A DNA stretch of 64,000 nucleotides from JAGOUA01 sp964428975. Its GTDB lineage: Bacteria > Patescibacteriota > Patescibacteriia > 2-12-FULL-60-25. A model generated the notes under the pieces. That model saw only the letters and a list, made by a program, of their open reading frames with translations. It ran no database searches and was not told the DNA's origin. The DNA lies in NCBI GenBank assembly GCA_964428975.1, contig CAYSAI010000001.1:62001-126000 (forward strand), given 5' to 3'. The number at the start of each line of letters is the position of its first letter. Positions within the stretch are counted from its first letter, which is position 1. Shown here one piece after another: positions 24,092-33,046 of the stretch. The position numbers were made by a program, and so were the translations under genes.

Positions 24092-27000
24092 TTATGAAGG
24101 CGTCAGGCGCAACGCTTCGACCATCTTTGTGTAGCCGTTCGTTCCCTCCTTATTCAAAAAGTAGAAAAAGTTATCATGACGATGGTTTATACGACCGTTT
24201 GCATCTCCATCAAGGTTCTCGATAAGATTTACCCCTGCATCGGGAACGTTGTAGCGCGCGGCACACTCATCGAATGGGCGTACGTTCCCCTCTTCATCGA
24301 TCGCCGCCTCAAGAAACGTCTCGCGTGCCTTCGCAAAACTTCCTCCATTTTGGAGAATCCAGTTCTCAACCCCAAGACCTCCCAATCCTCCGTCAAGTTT
24401 TTTGTACACACTTGACGCTTTCAAGATTTTCTTCGCATACACGATGTTTGCCCGGACTAAATCCCCTTCTGCTTGATTGTTTTGATCAAGCGATGCGAGA
24501 CGCTGTTCGATGGCCACGTGTGATGGTGTGCCCTCTACTTCTGGTTTTGAGGTAAACGTAATGTCGATATCTGCCATCGTTCCATCGATGTTCACTCCTT
24601 TTCGTCGCCATTGTGCAGTCGCGCCACCCTCCGTCTCGCCCTGTAAAAGCGCGTTGAGCGCCTCCATAATCTTTGCTTTCTGCCGAAGATCAGTCTCATC
24701 AAGACGAATGGCCATATCAAAATCGACCGTTTCACCAACGATGCTCGTATGTCGCGCGGTTGACCCTGTATTCAGAATTTCCGCTCCCACCGCAAGTTCA
24801 CCGCTTGTACGAAGAGCGATACCCGCTTGTGCAAGCGCTTCCTTGATACGCATCTCGATTGTTTTGCGTGTTGTATCGATCATCTCTCGTTCAGCAACGA
24901 TTCCTGCTTGAAGAGCCTCGATCTTGTGCAGTTCTTCCTCTGAACGCGTCGTTTTCTCAAGAGTAAACGGTTCTTTCACCATCTCCGTTCCAGAGAAAGC
25001 GCGTGCTTGTAGCTCATCAAACTCTTCTGGCGTAAAGAGTACCTTTCCGTCGATATCGGTAATCGGCACGTAATACCCGTTCGCGACAAGATCCATTTTG
25101 AGATCAAGCATCATGCGTCGTTCAGGATTTTTCAAGATAATCGCACGCACTTCCGTGAAAGGCGCCCCTGTCCGAATACCGAAATGCCGCTCATGATCCG
25201 CAACAGGAGAAGAGAACACCTCATACGGAGCGGTTTTCCCACGAATTTGATCGTGCACGGGAGGCGTATCTGTGAAGAACCGTTCTTTTGTAGGACGCAT
25301 GACGAGCACCATATCGCCATAGCTTTTCGCTGGATTCATTTCAAGCGCTCCGCTATTCCCTTGTTCTAGGTCTTTCGCCAGCACCTTCCCCGTATCGGTA
25401 TCCATGCGTGTATAGTCATGTTTTGAGGCATACCCCAAGAACTCTCCCGCAACATTTCCGTTTTGAAGATAGGAAAGAAAATACTTTGAATCTACACCTT
25501 TTAGCAAGTCTCCTTCTTGAAGAAGGATCTTTTCAGGAGAAGAGGTGACAAGCTCGCGATTCAGCGTATCTGCACGTTTTTTCGAAGCATCCATGCGAGA
25601 AAGCGCTTCTTCGATAGAGGCAACTCCCGCAGGACGGAGGAACATTTCTTCCAAACGATCGTGCGTTTTTTGTCCTTCACGAACACCAAGAGACTTTTTC
25701 CATAAAGTGAGTTGCTCACGAAGCGTCGATGTTTCTTGTCGTGGAACTTCTCGCCCTTTTCCATGAGTGGACTCGCTTTGCAACACTTCTGCGCTTCGAA
25801 AGAAACTTTCAAGTTTGCTCGTTTCTGAGGCATTCAACTCATCTTCTGCTTCAACTTTTTCTAAGAGAGGCTCTACCGCTTGTAGATCTTCGAGATAGGC
25901 TTTAAACGATGGGTTCCCCGTATCAAGATGAATGTTGAGAAGATCTTTATAGATCAGCATTTTTGCCTCACGAGGACTCGCCTTTTTCAGAGAGGGGGAA
26001 TAGACATCTCTTTGCAAGTGCTCTTCGTTATAAATGGTATCGAATGTCAGAAACAGCTTCCCCACGAGAGGAATATGATTACGAAGATACAGGCGCTCGA
26101 TCTTTGTATAAGCCTCCTCAGGATCATCGCTCGAAAAAAGCTCTCGTTTAAGCGTTTCCGCCATACGACGAACGGTGCGCGAAGGGCTTTCGGCGATTTT
26201 TGCAGCGATCCGTTCGTACACATCGAGACGCGCTTCGACTAGGGGATCGATATCTTTGAAAGATCGCCTGTTTTTGATCACCGCTTCCGTATGCCCTGCT
26301 TCCATGAGTTTTTCTGCTATAACAGCAGGAAGATCCCGAAACCAGTGAAGATATTTTACAAAAAGCTCCGTAGCATTCGGCTGAAGAAGCGTCTGCTCAA
26401 TCAAGAAAAGCCTCACCTCTGGCGAAAAACTCGTACAACTCGTAAGACATGTTTCAATGGATTTATTTTGAAGAATGAGCTGCGCATCTTCAAGTGTAAG
26501 ATCGGTGAAGGAACTCGTTTCTATCGTTGAAAAAATATCTGGACCCTCAGGAGACCGTAGAAGCTGTTTTATGATTGAATTTTTCTTCTCCTGCTCAAGC
26601 ATTGGAAATGCTCTTATATTCCTTGCTACTTGAGCAAGGAATCCCTCTTCCATAAGCTTTTCCGCAATGTTATTTGTGAGTCCGTAATATACATTCAACT
26701 TTGCAGCTAAAAGAGCCGATCCTTCTTTCGTTTCTGTTGCTTTTTCGATCAACAGCTGTTGCGCATCATACGTAAAACTTTCAGGTGATGCCAAAGCTTG
26801 AAGAGCCGATCCTTCTTGAATAAGCGTGTTTGCCACCTCTTTTGATAAACCCTTTTGTTGCCTTATATATCTCATAAGAGCCGCTCGACCTTCCGATGTT
26901 GCTGCGAGCATCTCTCCAAACGCATGCTCAGATATTGTTCCAAGAAATACTTCTGGACTTGCAGCTACTTGTGTCGCAAATCCATCAGTTAATAAAATCT

Positions 27001-28363
27001 TCGTCTCTTCAAGGGTAAATGCAGAACCATACACAAGATCCTCCGCTACTACTTTTCTCCCCTCAGCTGTATCAAAAAGCTGTTTTTGTAAAAACGTTCG
27101 ATCAAGATGAAACTTTTTCGGCTGTCTCCAGACAGTGTTTGGATGTTCTACAAGAAATATTTGTACTTGCTCTGGCGTAAAAGATGGATTCAATTTGTAA
27201 ATATTTTCCATCAAACAGGTACGGCCGCTTGCTGAAGACATAAGCGCTTCTATGACGATTTCACTTCCTTTTTGAAGATGGTCTATTGTATTAAGAAGCT
27301 GTTCTGCAAAACCAGCATCACAAATACGTTGCATCGTGGATACATCATCTATACTAGAGCTTTTTATATTTCTCATCACATCCGCCATACCTTCAGGAGT
27401 CGAGATTGCTTCTTGCAAAAAATTCTCCTCTTGAAATAATCCATTGTGAGCGACCGCAAATCCCCATTGTTTATGTTTAAAAAAGAGCTTCTCCGCCCCA
27501 CGAAATAAACCGTTTCTAAGCCTTATATGTTCGAAGAGGCTAACCCTCCCCGCTTGAAGAACTTCCTCAACGATCTGTGTTTGCACGGTCTCAACATCTT
27601 TCATTTTTTCTGTATCTAAAAAAGCCTGTTGAAAACATTGAGAATCTTCACAATACAGTTTTTCTTCTAGAAGAACTCGCAACGGAGGGAATGTATTTCG
27701 TAATATACCAAACTCTCCTTTAAGCTTACCCGCTTGCACATAGCCACGAAAAAACTTTGTCTGTGCCCCAGGTTCTCCAGCAAAAAGCTCATCGAGAGAG
27801 TCTGCGGGCAGCTCTGGAGGAAGCATGCTAAGTAGCTCACGAGCTGTTCTCAAAGAGACCTCTTCCTGCATAGAAGCGACGGCTCGTCCTGTGAACTCAA
27901 CATCGTCATCGAGTCCTCTCTCCATCACATGTACAAAAAACTCATACTCGAAACCATCGAGGATTTTCGTATCTGGTGCAGGCACAAAAGGATTCTGATG
28001 TTTTTTCGATGCATGACTATTTAAAGCATCTATCGCTCCTATGCACGCTAAAATACCAAGATGCGACCATGGCTCGCATCGTTTTTTGTACGCTTCCGCC
28101 GGTTCATTCTCTCTCGGTAATGGAGGAGGTGCGCCTATCAAATCACGAACAAAGCTCATGGTCTCAAGAAATACCTCTTCCTGTTGAAATTGCTCCACGG
28201 GCAGCGTTTCTTTCAATCGTGTTATTTCTGTTAAGCGTTGCTTCAGTTCACGCGCTTTTTCAGAAATATTTCTCGTGAACTGCTCATCTTCTACAAGAAA
28301 ACTTGCCTCATGCGAGACGGCGCCTTGTTCTTCTTTCACAACCACACTCCCTTCCTTATTCAT
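24092..28363 (-). CDS. giant protein with C-terminal class I nucleotidyltransferase domain (paralogue A)
   Basis: 1,423 aa, the longest gene in the window. The first ~750 residues are helical with recurring 40-50-residue units (for example LLTDGFATQVAASPEVFLGT, LMEEGFLAQVARN). The C-terminal ~680 residues align block by block with paralogue B: RNHIPLVGKLFLTFDT, KMLIYKDLLNIHLDTGNPS, LLKGVDSKYFLSYLQNGNV, IRTGAPFTEVRAIIL, and the nucleotidyltransferase core GSTARHTSIVGETVDFD (GS at 1200, DFD 1214-1216), DIDIT, and GGLGGLGVENWILQNGGSF. The N-terminal halves differ strongly. No signal peptide or membrane segment. The catalytic acids are intact, so an active transferase is expected; the substrate is unknown. 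Confidence 0.8.
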   Translation of the reverse strand: MNKEGSVVVKEEQGAVSHEASFLVEDEQFTRNISEKARELKQRLTEITRLKETLPVEQFQQEEVFLETMSFVRDLIGAPPPLPRENEPAEAYKKRCEPWSHLGILACIGAIDALNSHASKKHQNPFVPAPDTKILDGFEYEFFVHVMERGLDDDVEFTGRAVASMQEEVSLRTARELLSMLPPELPADSLDELFAGEPGAQTKFFRGYVQAGKLKGEFGILRNTFPPLRVLLEEKLYCEDSQCFQQAFLDTEKMKDVETVQTQIVEEVLQAGRVSLFEHIRLRNGLFRGAEKLFFKHKQWGFAVAHNGLFQEENFLQEAISTPEGMADVMRNIKSSSIDDVSTMQRICDAGFAEQLLNTIDHLQKGSEIVIEALMSSASGRTCLMENIYKLNPSFTPEQVQIFLVEHPNTVWRQPKKFHLDRTFLQKQLFDTAEGRKVVAEDLVYGSAFTLEETKILLTDGFATQVAASPEVFLGTISEHAFGEMLAATSEGRAALMRYIRQQKGLSKEVANTLIQEGSALQALASPESFTYDAQQLLIEKATETKEGSALLAAKLNVYYGLTNNIAEKLMEEGFLAQVARNIRAFPMLEQEKKNSIIKQLLRSPEGPDIFSTIETSSFTDLTLEDAQLILQNKSIETCLTSCTSFSPEVRLFLIEQTLLQPNATELFVKYLHWFRDLPAVIAEKLMEAGHTEAVIKNRRSFKDIDPLVEARLDVYERIAAKIAESPSRTVRRMAETLKRELFSSDDPEEAYTKIERLYLRNHIPLVGKLFLTFDTIYNEEHLQRDVYSPSLKKASPREAKMLIYKDLLNIHLDTGNPSFKAYLEDLQAVEPLLEKVEAEDELNASETSKLESFFRSAEVLQSESTHGKGREVPRQETSTLREQLTLWKKSLGVREGQKTHDRLEEMFLRPAGVASIEEALSRMDASKKRADTLNRELVTSSPEKILLQEGDLLKGVDSKYFLSYLQNGNVAGEFLGYASKHDYTRMDTDTGKVLAKDLEQGNSGALEMNPAKSYGDMVLVMRPTKERFFTDTPPVHDQIRGKTAPYEVFSSPVADHERHFGIRTGAPFTEVRAIILKNPERRMMLDLKMDLVANGYYVPITDIDGKVLFTPEEFDELQARAFSGTEMVKEPFTLEKTTRSEEELHKIEALQAGIVAEREMIDTTRKTIEMRIKEALAQAGIALRTSGELAVGAEILNTGSTARHTSIVGETVDFDMAIRLDETDLRQKAKIMEALNALLQGETEGGATAQWRRKGVNIDGTMADIDITFTSKPEVEGTPSHVAIEQRLASLDQNNQAEGDLVRANIVYAKKILKASSVYKKLDGGLGGLGVENWILQNGGSFAKARETFLEAAIDEEGNVRPFDECAARYNVPDAGVNLIENLDGDANGRINHRHDNFFYFLNKEGTNGYTKMVEALRLTPS

Positions 28364-28369
28364 GTTCCC

Positions 28370-28378
28370 ATTCTACCA
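28370..28378 (-). promoter_or_regulatory. extended -10 box (TGGTAGAAT)
   Basis: Minus-strand extended -10 element 6 nt before ATG 28363, immediately after the rpsR-region hairpin. Confidence 0.55.
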
Positions 28379-28402
28379 CAAACCTCCGCTTGTGGCGGAG
28401 GC
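28379..28402 (-). terminator. weak terminator after rpsR
   Basis: Stem CCTCCGC / GCGGAGG with loop TTGTG, followed on the minus strand by GTTTGTGG. The T-run is short. Confidence 0.5.
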
Positions 28403-28424
28403 TGTGTTGCAACGAAACGGTACT

Positions 28425-28640
28425 CTATCGCACCAAGTACGGAAGAAGTGCCATGAAGCGCGAACGTTTGATCGAATTTGCGAGCTTGCGTTGATGCCAC
28501 GAACACACACCGGAGCGCTTGCGAGGCACGATCTTTCCAAACGAGGAAAGGTAGCGACGCAGCGTGTTCGTATCTTTGTAGTTGACCTCACTCACGTTCA
28601 TTTGACAGAAGAAACACTGGCGATCATGGATTTTTTTCAT
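28425..28640 (-). CDS. rpsR: 30S ribosomal protein bS18
   Basis: bS18, 71 aa. Typical core VNYKDTNTLRRYLSSFGKI and RKRSGVCSWHQRKLANSIKR, with LALLPY-type end ALLPYLVR. The N-terminus carries a CFFC pair (CQ.FFC type), suggesting a zinc-bound form. Last gene of rpsF-ssb-rpsR, 3 nt after ssb. Confidence 0.96.
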   Translation of the reverse strand: MKKIHDRQCFFCQMNVSEVNYKDTNTLRRYLSSFGKIVPRKRSGVCSWHQRKLANSIKRSRFMALLPYLVR

Positions 28641-28643
28641 AGG

Positions 28644-29108
28644 TTAAAAAGGAATATCTTCGATACGAATTTCTTGCTCAGGAGCGCCCGCGCCTTTGTC
28701 CATCACGGTTGGATCTTGCGGAGGAGGGATGGGAACCACCGTCGGCTCCACGTTCCCTTGAGGCATACCCGTTCCTGCAGGTGGACGATCGAGCAGGATC
28801 ACATTTTCTGCGGTGATTTCGGTACGGCTCTTCTTTTGACCATCCTGCGTCGTGTATTCGCGTGTTTGCAAACGCCCTTCCACGTACACCTTGCGTCCTT
28901 TTGCGAGATACTGCCCGCAGATATCCGCGAGCTTCGCCCACGCAACAATATTGTGATACTCGGCGCGCGTTTGTTTTTGTCCTTGCGCGTCCGTCCACTG
29001 CGAATTTGTCGCAATACTGAACGAACACACGTTTTGCCCCGTTGCGGTCGCACGTGATTCAGGATCACGTGTCACATTGCCGATGAGTTGAGCGCGATTG
29101 AGATCCAT
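28644..29108 (-). CDS. ssb: single-stranded DNA-binding protein
   Basis: 154 aa. The N-terminal OB fold begins MDLNRAQLIGNVTRDPE and includes YHNIVAWAKLADICGQYLAKG. A proline-rich linker leads to the acidic tip EDIPF, the conserved docking site for replication and repair partners. Placed between the genes for bS6 and bS18, the usual bacterial order. Confidence 0.97.
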   Translation of the reverse strand: MDLNRAQLIGNVTRDPESRATATGQNVCSFSIATNSQWTDAQGQKQTRAEYHNIVAWAKLADICGQYLAKGRKVYVEGRLQTREYTTQDGQKKSRTEITAENVILLDRPPAGTGMPQGNVEPTVVPIPPPQDPTVMDKGAGAPEQEIRIEDIPF

Positions 29109-29117
29109 ATACGGCTA

Positions 29118-29603
29118 TTATGCCGACTTCTCCTCTGTCGTCAAAGGCTCTTCTGTTTTTGCAACCACTTCTGCCGTTTTTCCATCCTTTTCTTCCGCTT
29201 TTTCATCTTTAGCCACGTCTTTTGCTTCCGCAGGCTTTTCACGACGACGGTCGCTTCGTCCCTCGACAACGATCTCTGTGAATTGGATCAGCTCAAACTT
29301 CTGATCAGCGCCTGCTTCATCCGCTCGCACAATCAAATGGCGCAAAATATCTTGATTAATGCGCAAATTCTCTTCTATCTTCGCAAGCGATGCACCGTCC
29401 GCCTTAAACAACGTCATGGTGTAATGCCCGTGGCGCTGCTCGTCGATGGCATACGCGAGCTTGAGTTTACCAAGACGTTTTGTTGATTCTACCGCCGCTC
29501 CCCATTTCGTGATGAGCGCGGAAATCTTCGTCTCAATACCCCCAACCTCTTCGTCCGTGAAGGAGGTTGGAATGATATAAAGAAGCTCGTACCGTTGTTC
29601 CAT
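29118..29603 (-). CDS. rpsF: 30S ribosomal protein bS6
   Basis: bS6, 161 aa from ATG 29603 (MEQRYELLYII). The core fold takes about 100 residues (GKLKLAYAIDEQRHGHYTMT); a 55-residue tail rich in K, E and A follows, longer than in most bacteria. A promoter at 29689-29717 and a structured leader lie upstream. Codons farther upstream in frame belong to that leader. Confidence 0.95.
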   Translation of the reverse strand: MEQRYELLYIIPTSFTDEEVGGIETKISALITKWGAAVESTKRLGKLKLAYAIDEQRHGHYTMTLFKADGASLAKIEENLRINQDILRHLIVRADEAGADQKFELIQFTEIVVEGRSDRRREKPAEAKDVAKDEKAEEKDGKTAEVVAKTEEPLTTEEKSA

Positions 29604-29610
29604 AGAAGAT

Positions 29611-29667
29611 GAACAGTCCCCTATTTGGGGATCCTGCTGGCGTTTTGCCGCAAGGAATGGCCTGTTC
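29611..29667 (-). promoter_or_regulatory. structured leader of rpsF operon
   Basis: In the 5' UTR of rpsF, GAACAG and CTGTTC (outer pair) enclose smaller stems GGCG-GCAAAA-CGCC-like and TCCCC-AAAT-AGGGGA. bS6:bS18 often autoregulate through a leader of this kind, but I could not match the defining bulge, so the function is inferred. Confidence 0.4.
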
Positions 29668-29688
29668 TGTGAAGAAATAAGTGCGCGA

Positions 29689-29717
29689 AGTAGACCAAAA
29701 ATGGGGTCGGAAGTCAA
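29689..29717 (-). promoter_or_regulatory. promoter of rpsF-ssb-rpsR (TTGACT-N17-TCTACT)
   Basis: Minus-strand TTGACT (29712-29717), 17-nt spacer, TCTACT (29689-29694), about 80 nt before rpsF, leaving a leader. Confidence 0.65.
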
Positions 29718-29741
29718 GGTACTTGCTCTCAAACGTTGTTT

Positions 29742-29750
29742 TGCTACACT
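29742..29750 (+). promoter_or_regulatory. extended -10 box (TGCTACACT)
   Basis: Extended -10 element before the SD-led gene at 29771. Here, unlike most cases, an AGGAGGT ribosome site lies between it and the ATG. Confidence 0.55.
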
Positions 29751-29770
29751 TCCCCCTACAGGAGGTGTCC

Positions 29771-30295
29771 ATGTTCAACTTGAGTGCTCGTGCTCGTGTG
29801 TCGAGCCATATGCCGTGGTTCTGGAAGTTCCAAAGCCTGTTTCTGCCAGAGATCTATCTCGCCGAGGATGTGACGGATTTTAAGCGCGAAGGCCCGAAAC
29901 TCCCCTTCCCTTGGTACAAAACACCGAATGCTTCGTATGGCCCTTGTGCCTACATCATTCTGCACAACGTACGTCTCGCTCACATGCAGGGAGAGGGTCC
30001 TGAATGGTATGTGATGAAAGACGTGCATGCGCTCGCCGTGGTTCGATGGGAATCCCATGATGGTCTTTTGCCCATCATGCAAAGCCCGGAAGATGCCGCG
30101 CGAGAAGAAGCCTTCGAGAGTGGCAATCATGTTCACGAGGTGTTTCTCAGCTATCTCATCAAGTACGACGTGGGTCATGTGATCGAAGTACGGAAACGCC
30201 CTCGTACCTCTCGATCGTTGATCTACGCAGCCCGCGATCATTCACGCACGTTTCTCGACATCTTCTCTCCTCTTCCTCTGCCTTCGTATGGGTGA
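29771..30295 (+). CDS. hypothetical protein, SD-led
   Basis: 174-aa soluble protein of unknown function; aromatic-rich N-terminal half (WFWKFQSLFLPEIYLAED) and a compact C-terminus. I do not recognise a family. Strong Shine-Dalgarno AGGAGGT is placed 4-5 nt before ATG 29771 and a terminator follows, so it forms a single-gene unit divergent from rpsF. Confidence 0.75.
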   Translation: MFNLSARARVSSHMPWFWKFQSLFLPEIYLAEDVTDFKREGPKLPFPWYKTPNASYGPCAYIILHNVRLAHMQGEGPEWYVMKDVHALAVVRWESHDGLLPIMQSPEDAAREEAFESGNHVHEVFLSYLIKYDVGHVIEVRKRPRTSRSLIYAARDHSRTFLDIFSPLPLPSYG

Positions 30296-30298
30296 TCT

Positions 30299-30325
30299 AC
30301 CCGCAGGAGGCGGGGGATTTTTATT
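30299..30325 (+). terminator. terminator
   Basis: CCCGC-AGGAG-GCGGG followed by GGATTTTTATT, right after the stop at 30295. Confidence 0.75.
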
Positions 30326-30387
30326 AGGCTACAAAATCTTCACTCGTGGAATGTTTTTATATACCTTTACCAAATTATTCTCACGTT

Positions 30388-30427
30388 TAGTTCTGTCATT
30401 CCTGCGAAGGCAGGAATGACAGAACTA
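30388..30427. repeat. perfect 18-bp palindrome with GAAG loop
   Basis: TAGTTCTGTCATTCCTGC (30388-30405), loop GAAG, perfect inverse (30410-30427). The core GTCATTCCTGCGAAGGCAGGAATGAC resembles a palindrome that is dispersed in many bacterial genomes. It supplies the stop codon (TAG) of the HicB-like gene. No T-run follows, so it looks like a REP-type element rather than a terminator. Confidence 0.75.
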
Positions 30428-30640
30428 TAAAATACGTAAATCCTCAACCGTGAGCTGAATCGCCTCACGTGTATTCGTAAGCGCTTCTTCCATCGTTTCT
30501 CCTTGACTGAAGCAACCCGGTAGAGCTGGGCAGCTCGTCCAGTACCCTCCAGATTCATCGGCATGAAGAAGGACGATAAAATCGTGCGATTGTACAGCGC
30601 GGGAACGCCGTGGTTTTCGTGTTCGATGACGGACTATCAT
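30425..30640 (-). CDS. HicB-family protein (solitary)
   Basis: 71 aa. The HicB-type partial RNase H fold is clear: FIVLLHADESGGYWTSCPAL, then PGCFSQGETMEEALTNTREA. HicB antitoxins neutralise HicA; no hicA-sized frame lies on either side and there is no C-terminal DNA-binding domain, so this is an orphan. The first 18 residues are basic and may be an extension or a misplaced start. It ends inside a palindromic repeat and follows the ABC-F gene by 33 bp. Confidence 0.75.
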   Translation of the reverse strand: MIVRHRTRKPRRSRAVQSHDFIVLLHADESGGYWTSCPALPGCFSQGETMEEALTNTREAIQLTVEDLRIL

Positions 30641-30673
30641 GGGTAAAAGGTATCACAGGAGAGAAAACGCCGT

Positions 30674-32482
30674 CTATCCCCACTCCTCTTTCGCGGTCTT
30701 CATCTCTTTTTCGAGGCATTCGAGCCGATCGTGCGTCTCAAACCACGACGCTTCTTGCTCAAACGAGAGGGTTTCCAGCTCTTTCAAACGCTTCGCTTTC
30801 ACCACGTCGCGCGCAGTTGGATGGTTCGAAAACATCTCCAAAATTTCCTCGCGTTCATGCAACAGCTCTTTCATCTCTTTTTCGAGACGTTCGAGGATGC
30901 GTTTTTCTTTCTGCATATCTTGATATACCTCCGTTTTACACCGTGTATACGGCAATTCTCCCTCGTTTTTCTCTTCCGGTTCTGACGGGAGGCGTTCAAG
31001 CGTCTCGTGTGTCTTGAGTTCGTGCACGTACACCTCGTATGGATAGGGATAGCGCCTGACCTGCCCCTGTCCCACTTCAAGAATCGTTGTGGCCACCTGT
31101 GCGACGAAGGTCCGCGAGTGACTCACAAAAATCACCGTTCCCGTATAATCGGCAAGTGCCTCCGCGAGCGCTTCGACCGTATCAAAATCAAGATGGTTCG
31201 TGGGTTCATCAAGAACAAGCGCATCAAATTTTCCCAAACAAAGCGCTGCAAGACACAAGCGCGCACGTTCGCCTCCTGAAAGTACGCTGATCGGCTTTTC
31301 AAGATCGTCTTTTGAAAAGAGAAAGTTCCCCGCCATACGAAGCAACTCCTCTGGAAGCACCTCGCCCGCGACCGATATGAGATACGCCCCCGCACTTCCG
31401 TAGACAGGAAGCATCGCAGGAACGTGTTGTGCATAATAGCCAACGCGAAGCTTATAGCCCCACACGCGGGACCCTTCAAGCGGGGCAAGCTCGCCCGCGA
31501 TCGCCTTCAAAAGCGTCGTTTTCCCCTGTCCATTTTCGCCCAACACCGCCACGTGCTCGCCTCGTTCGAGAGAAAGTGACACACGTTCCAAAATCGTGCG
31601 CGTTCCATACCCAAGCGTCAGGTCTTTCAGCGTCAGCGCTGTGCCCTTCTTTGGGAGAGGCGACGGAATCTGTATACGCACCGTACGAAGTGAGTGCGCG
31701 ATTTCAATCGTTTTGAGCTTCGCGAGATGCTTCAGCCGCGACTGCACCTGCACCGCTTTCGACCCCACTGCGCGATAACGATCGACAAACCGTTGAATGT
31801 GCGATTGCTGCCCTTGGATTTTTTTATTATACCGTTCTGCTTCTTTCTGTTGATGTTCTTGATGCGCGAGATACGCCTCGATATCCCCCGGATAGAGCGT
31901 GAGCTTTCCATGACGCAGTTCAAGCGTATGTGTGCACACGTTTTTGAGAAATTCGCGATCATGCGACACAAGAAGCAACGCCCCTCGATAGGCGGAAAGC
32001 ACCTCTTCAAGCAATACGAGCGTTTGAAGGTCGAGATAGTTCGTCGGCTCATCGAGTAGGAGAAGATTTGGCTCACTCGCCAAAACACCCGTAAGACGCA
32101 CACGCATCTGATAACCGCCGGAAATATCCGCGAACGTTTTCTCAAGAAGCGCAGGCGTGAGACCAAACGACGCCGCAACCTTGGCACATTCCCACGACTC
32201 ACGACCGGACACGCGCAACAAATAGTCGAGAAGACGCTCGTCTGCTGCGAGCACCTCATGTTGATTGAGCGCTCCCATACGCACCGACGGATGGAGGAGG
32301 ATCTCGCCCGCATCGACCGGCTCTTGCCCAAGGATCATGCGTAAAAGCGTCGTCTTTCCTGCGCCATTCACCCCAATAAACCCAACGCGCTGCCCCTCAG
32401 CGAGAGAAACGGTCGCCGCCTCAAACAGCCTTCTCGGTCCGAAGGATTTTGACACGCGCTGAAGCTGAAGAGTGATCGCCAT
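30674..32482 (-). CDS. ABC-F family ATPase
   Basis: 602-aa soluble protein with two ABC cassettes and no membrane domain (ABC-F; ribosome-associated or resistance factors). Walker A GVNGAGKTTLL and GENGQGKTTLL; signatures SGGYQMRVRL and SGGERARL; Walker B LLLLDEPTNYLDL and ALVLDEPTNHLDF. The linker between them is basic and coiled (HQEHQQKEAERYNKK), and a C-terminal coiled coil runs from about 525 to 600, like Uup. ATG 32482 begins MAITLQLQRVSKSF. The subfamily (Uup, EttA or other) is not certain. Confidence 0.93.
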   Translation of the reverse strand: MAITLQLQRVSKSFGPRRLFEAATVSLAEGQRVGFIGVNGAGKTTLLRMILGQEPVDAGEILLHPSVRMGALNQHEVLAADERLLDYLLRVSGRESWECAKVAASFGLTPALLEKTFADISGGYQMRVRLTGVLASEPNLLLLDEPTNYLDLQTLVLLEEVLSAYRGALLLVSHDREFLKNVCTHTLELRHGKLTLYPGDIEAYLAHQEHQQKEAERYNKKIQGQQSHIQRFVDRYRAVGSKAVQVQSRLKHLAKLKTIEIAHSLRTVRIQIPSPLPKKGTALTLKDLTLGYGTRTILERVSLSLERGEHVAVLGENGQGKTTLLKAIAGELAPLEGSRVWGYKLRVGYYAQHVPAMLPVYGSAGAYLISVAGEVLPEELLRMAGNFLFSKDDLEKPISVLSGGERARLCLAALCLGKFDALVLDEPTNHLDFDTVEALAEALADYTGTVIFVSHSRTFVAQVATTILEVGQGQVRRYPYPYEVYVHELKTHETLERLPSEPEEKNEGELPYTRCKTEVYQDMQKEKRILERLEKEMKELLHEREEILEMFSNHPTARDVVKAKRLKELETLSFEQEASWFETHDRLECLEKEMKTAKEEWG

Positions 32483-32527
32483 ACGAGGAGCATGGCAGAA
32501 ATGCAAACTTTCCTCTACACTTGAGCC

Positions 32528-33040
32528 ATGAAACCCTTCAACGCGTTCGTGATCGCCGCCGCTATTGTGCGTAAAGGCGACCGTATTCTTCTTTTAGAAG
32601 AAAATCGGCAAGATGTTCGTAAACTTAATATGCCGGGCGGACGCGTACGCCCGTTTGATGCACCGTCCGATACGGCGATACGTGAAGTCAAAGAAGAAAC
32701 AGGGTTAGATATTCGCCTCACAGGCCTCGTTGGCGTCATTGAAGGTACGTGGTCTGACGGCGGTAAATTCGCGAAGTTCGTTTTTGAAGGAGAACGCATC
32801 GGCGGCGAAGAACGTCCCGAGAAAGACACGTGCGTCCATTGGCTCACACAGGACGAGATTCTTGATCCAGCCCGCCAACCTGCACCACTCCTCACGATCG
32901 ATGAAGATATGCTCAAAGAATATTTCACCAGCAAAAAAACTCTCACACCGTTCTTTTATACGTGGCGTGATGAGGCATTTGAACGGATAGAGCACCCATT
33001 CTCTACGCCTATCCTTTCCCCCTCGGGTATGGTTCAATAA
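32528..33040 (+). CDS. NUDIX hydrolase
   Basis: 170 aa. The Nudix box is GGRVRPFDAPSDTAIREVKEETGL, described as G-x5-D-x7-REVKEETGL: the first glutamate of the classic GX5EX7REUXEEXGU is an aspartate here, while the metal-binding REVKEE is intact. Likely hydrolyses a nucleoside diphosphate-linked substrate. First gene of a rightward run with a HEPN/MNT pair and a methyltransferase. Confidence 0.88.
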   Translation: MKPFNAFVIAAAIVRKGDRILLLEENRQDVRKLNMPGGRVRPFDAPSDTAIREVKEETGLDIRLTGLVGVIEGTWSDGGKFAKFVFEGERIGGEERPEKDTCVHWLTQDEILDPARQPAPLLTIDEDMLKEYFTSKKTLTPFFYTWRDEAFERIEHPFSTPILSPSGMVQ

Positions 33041-33046
33041 GCTACT

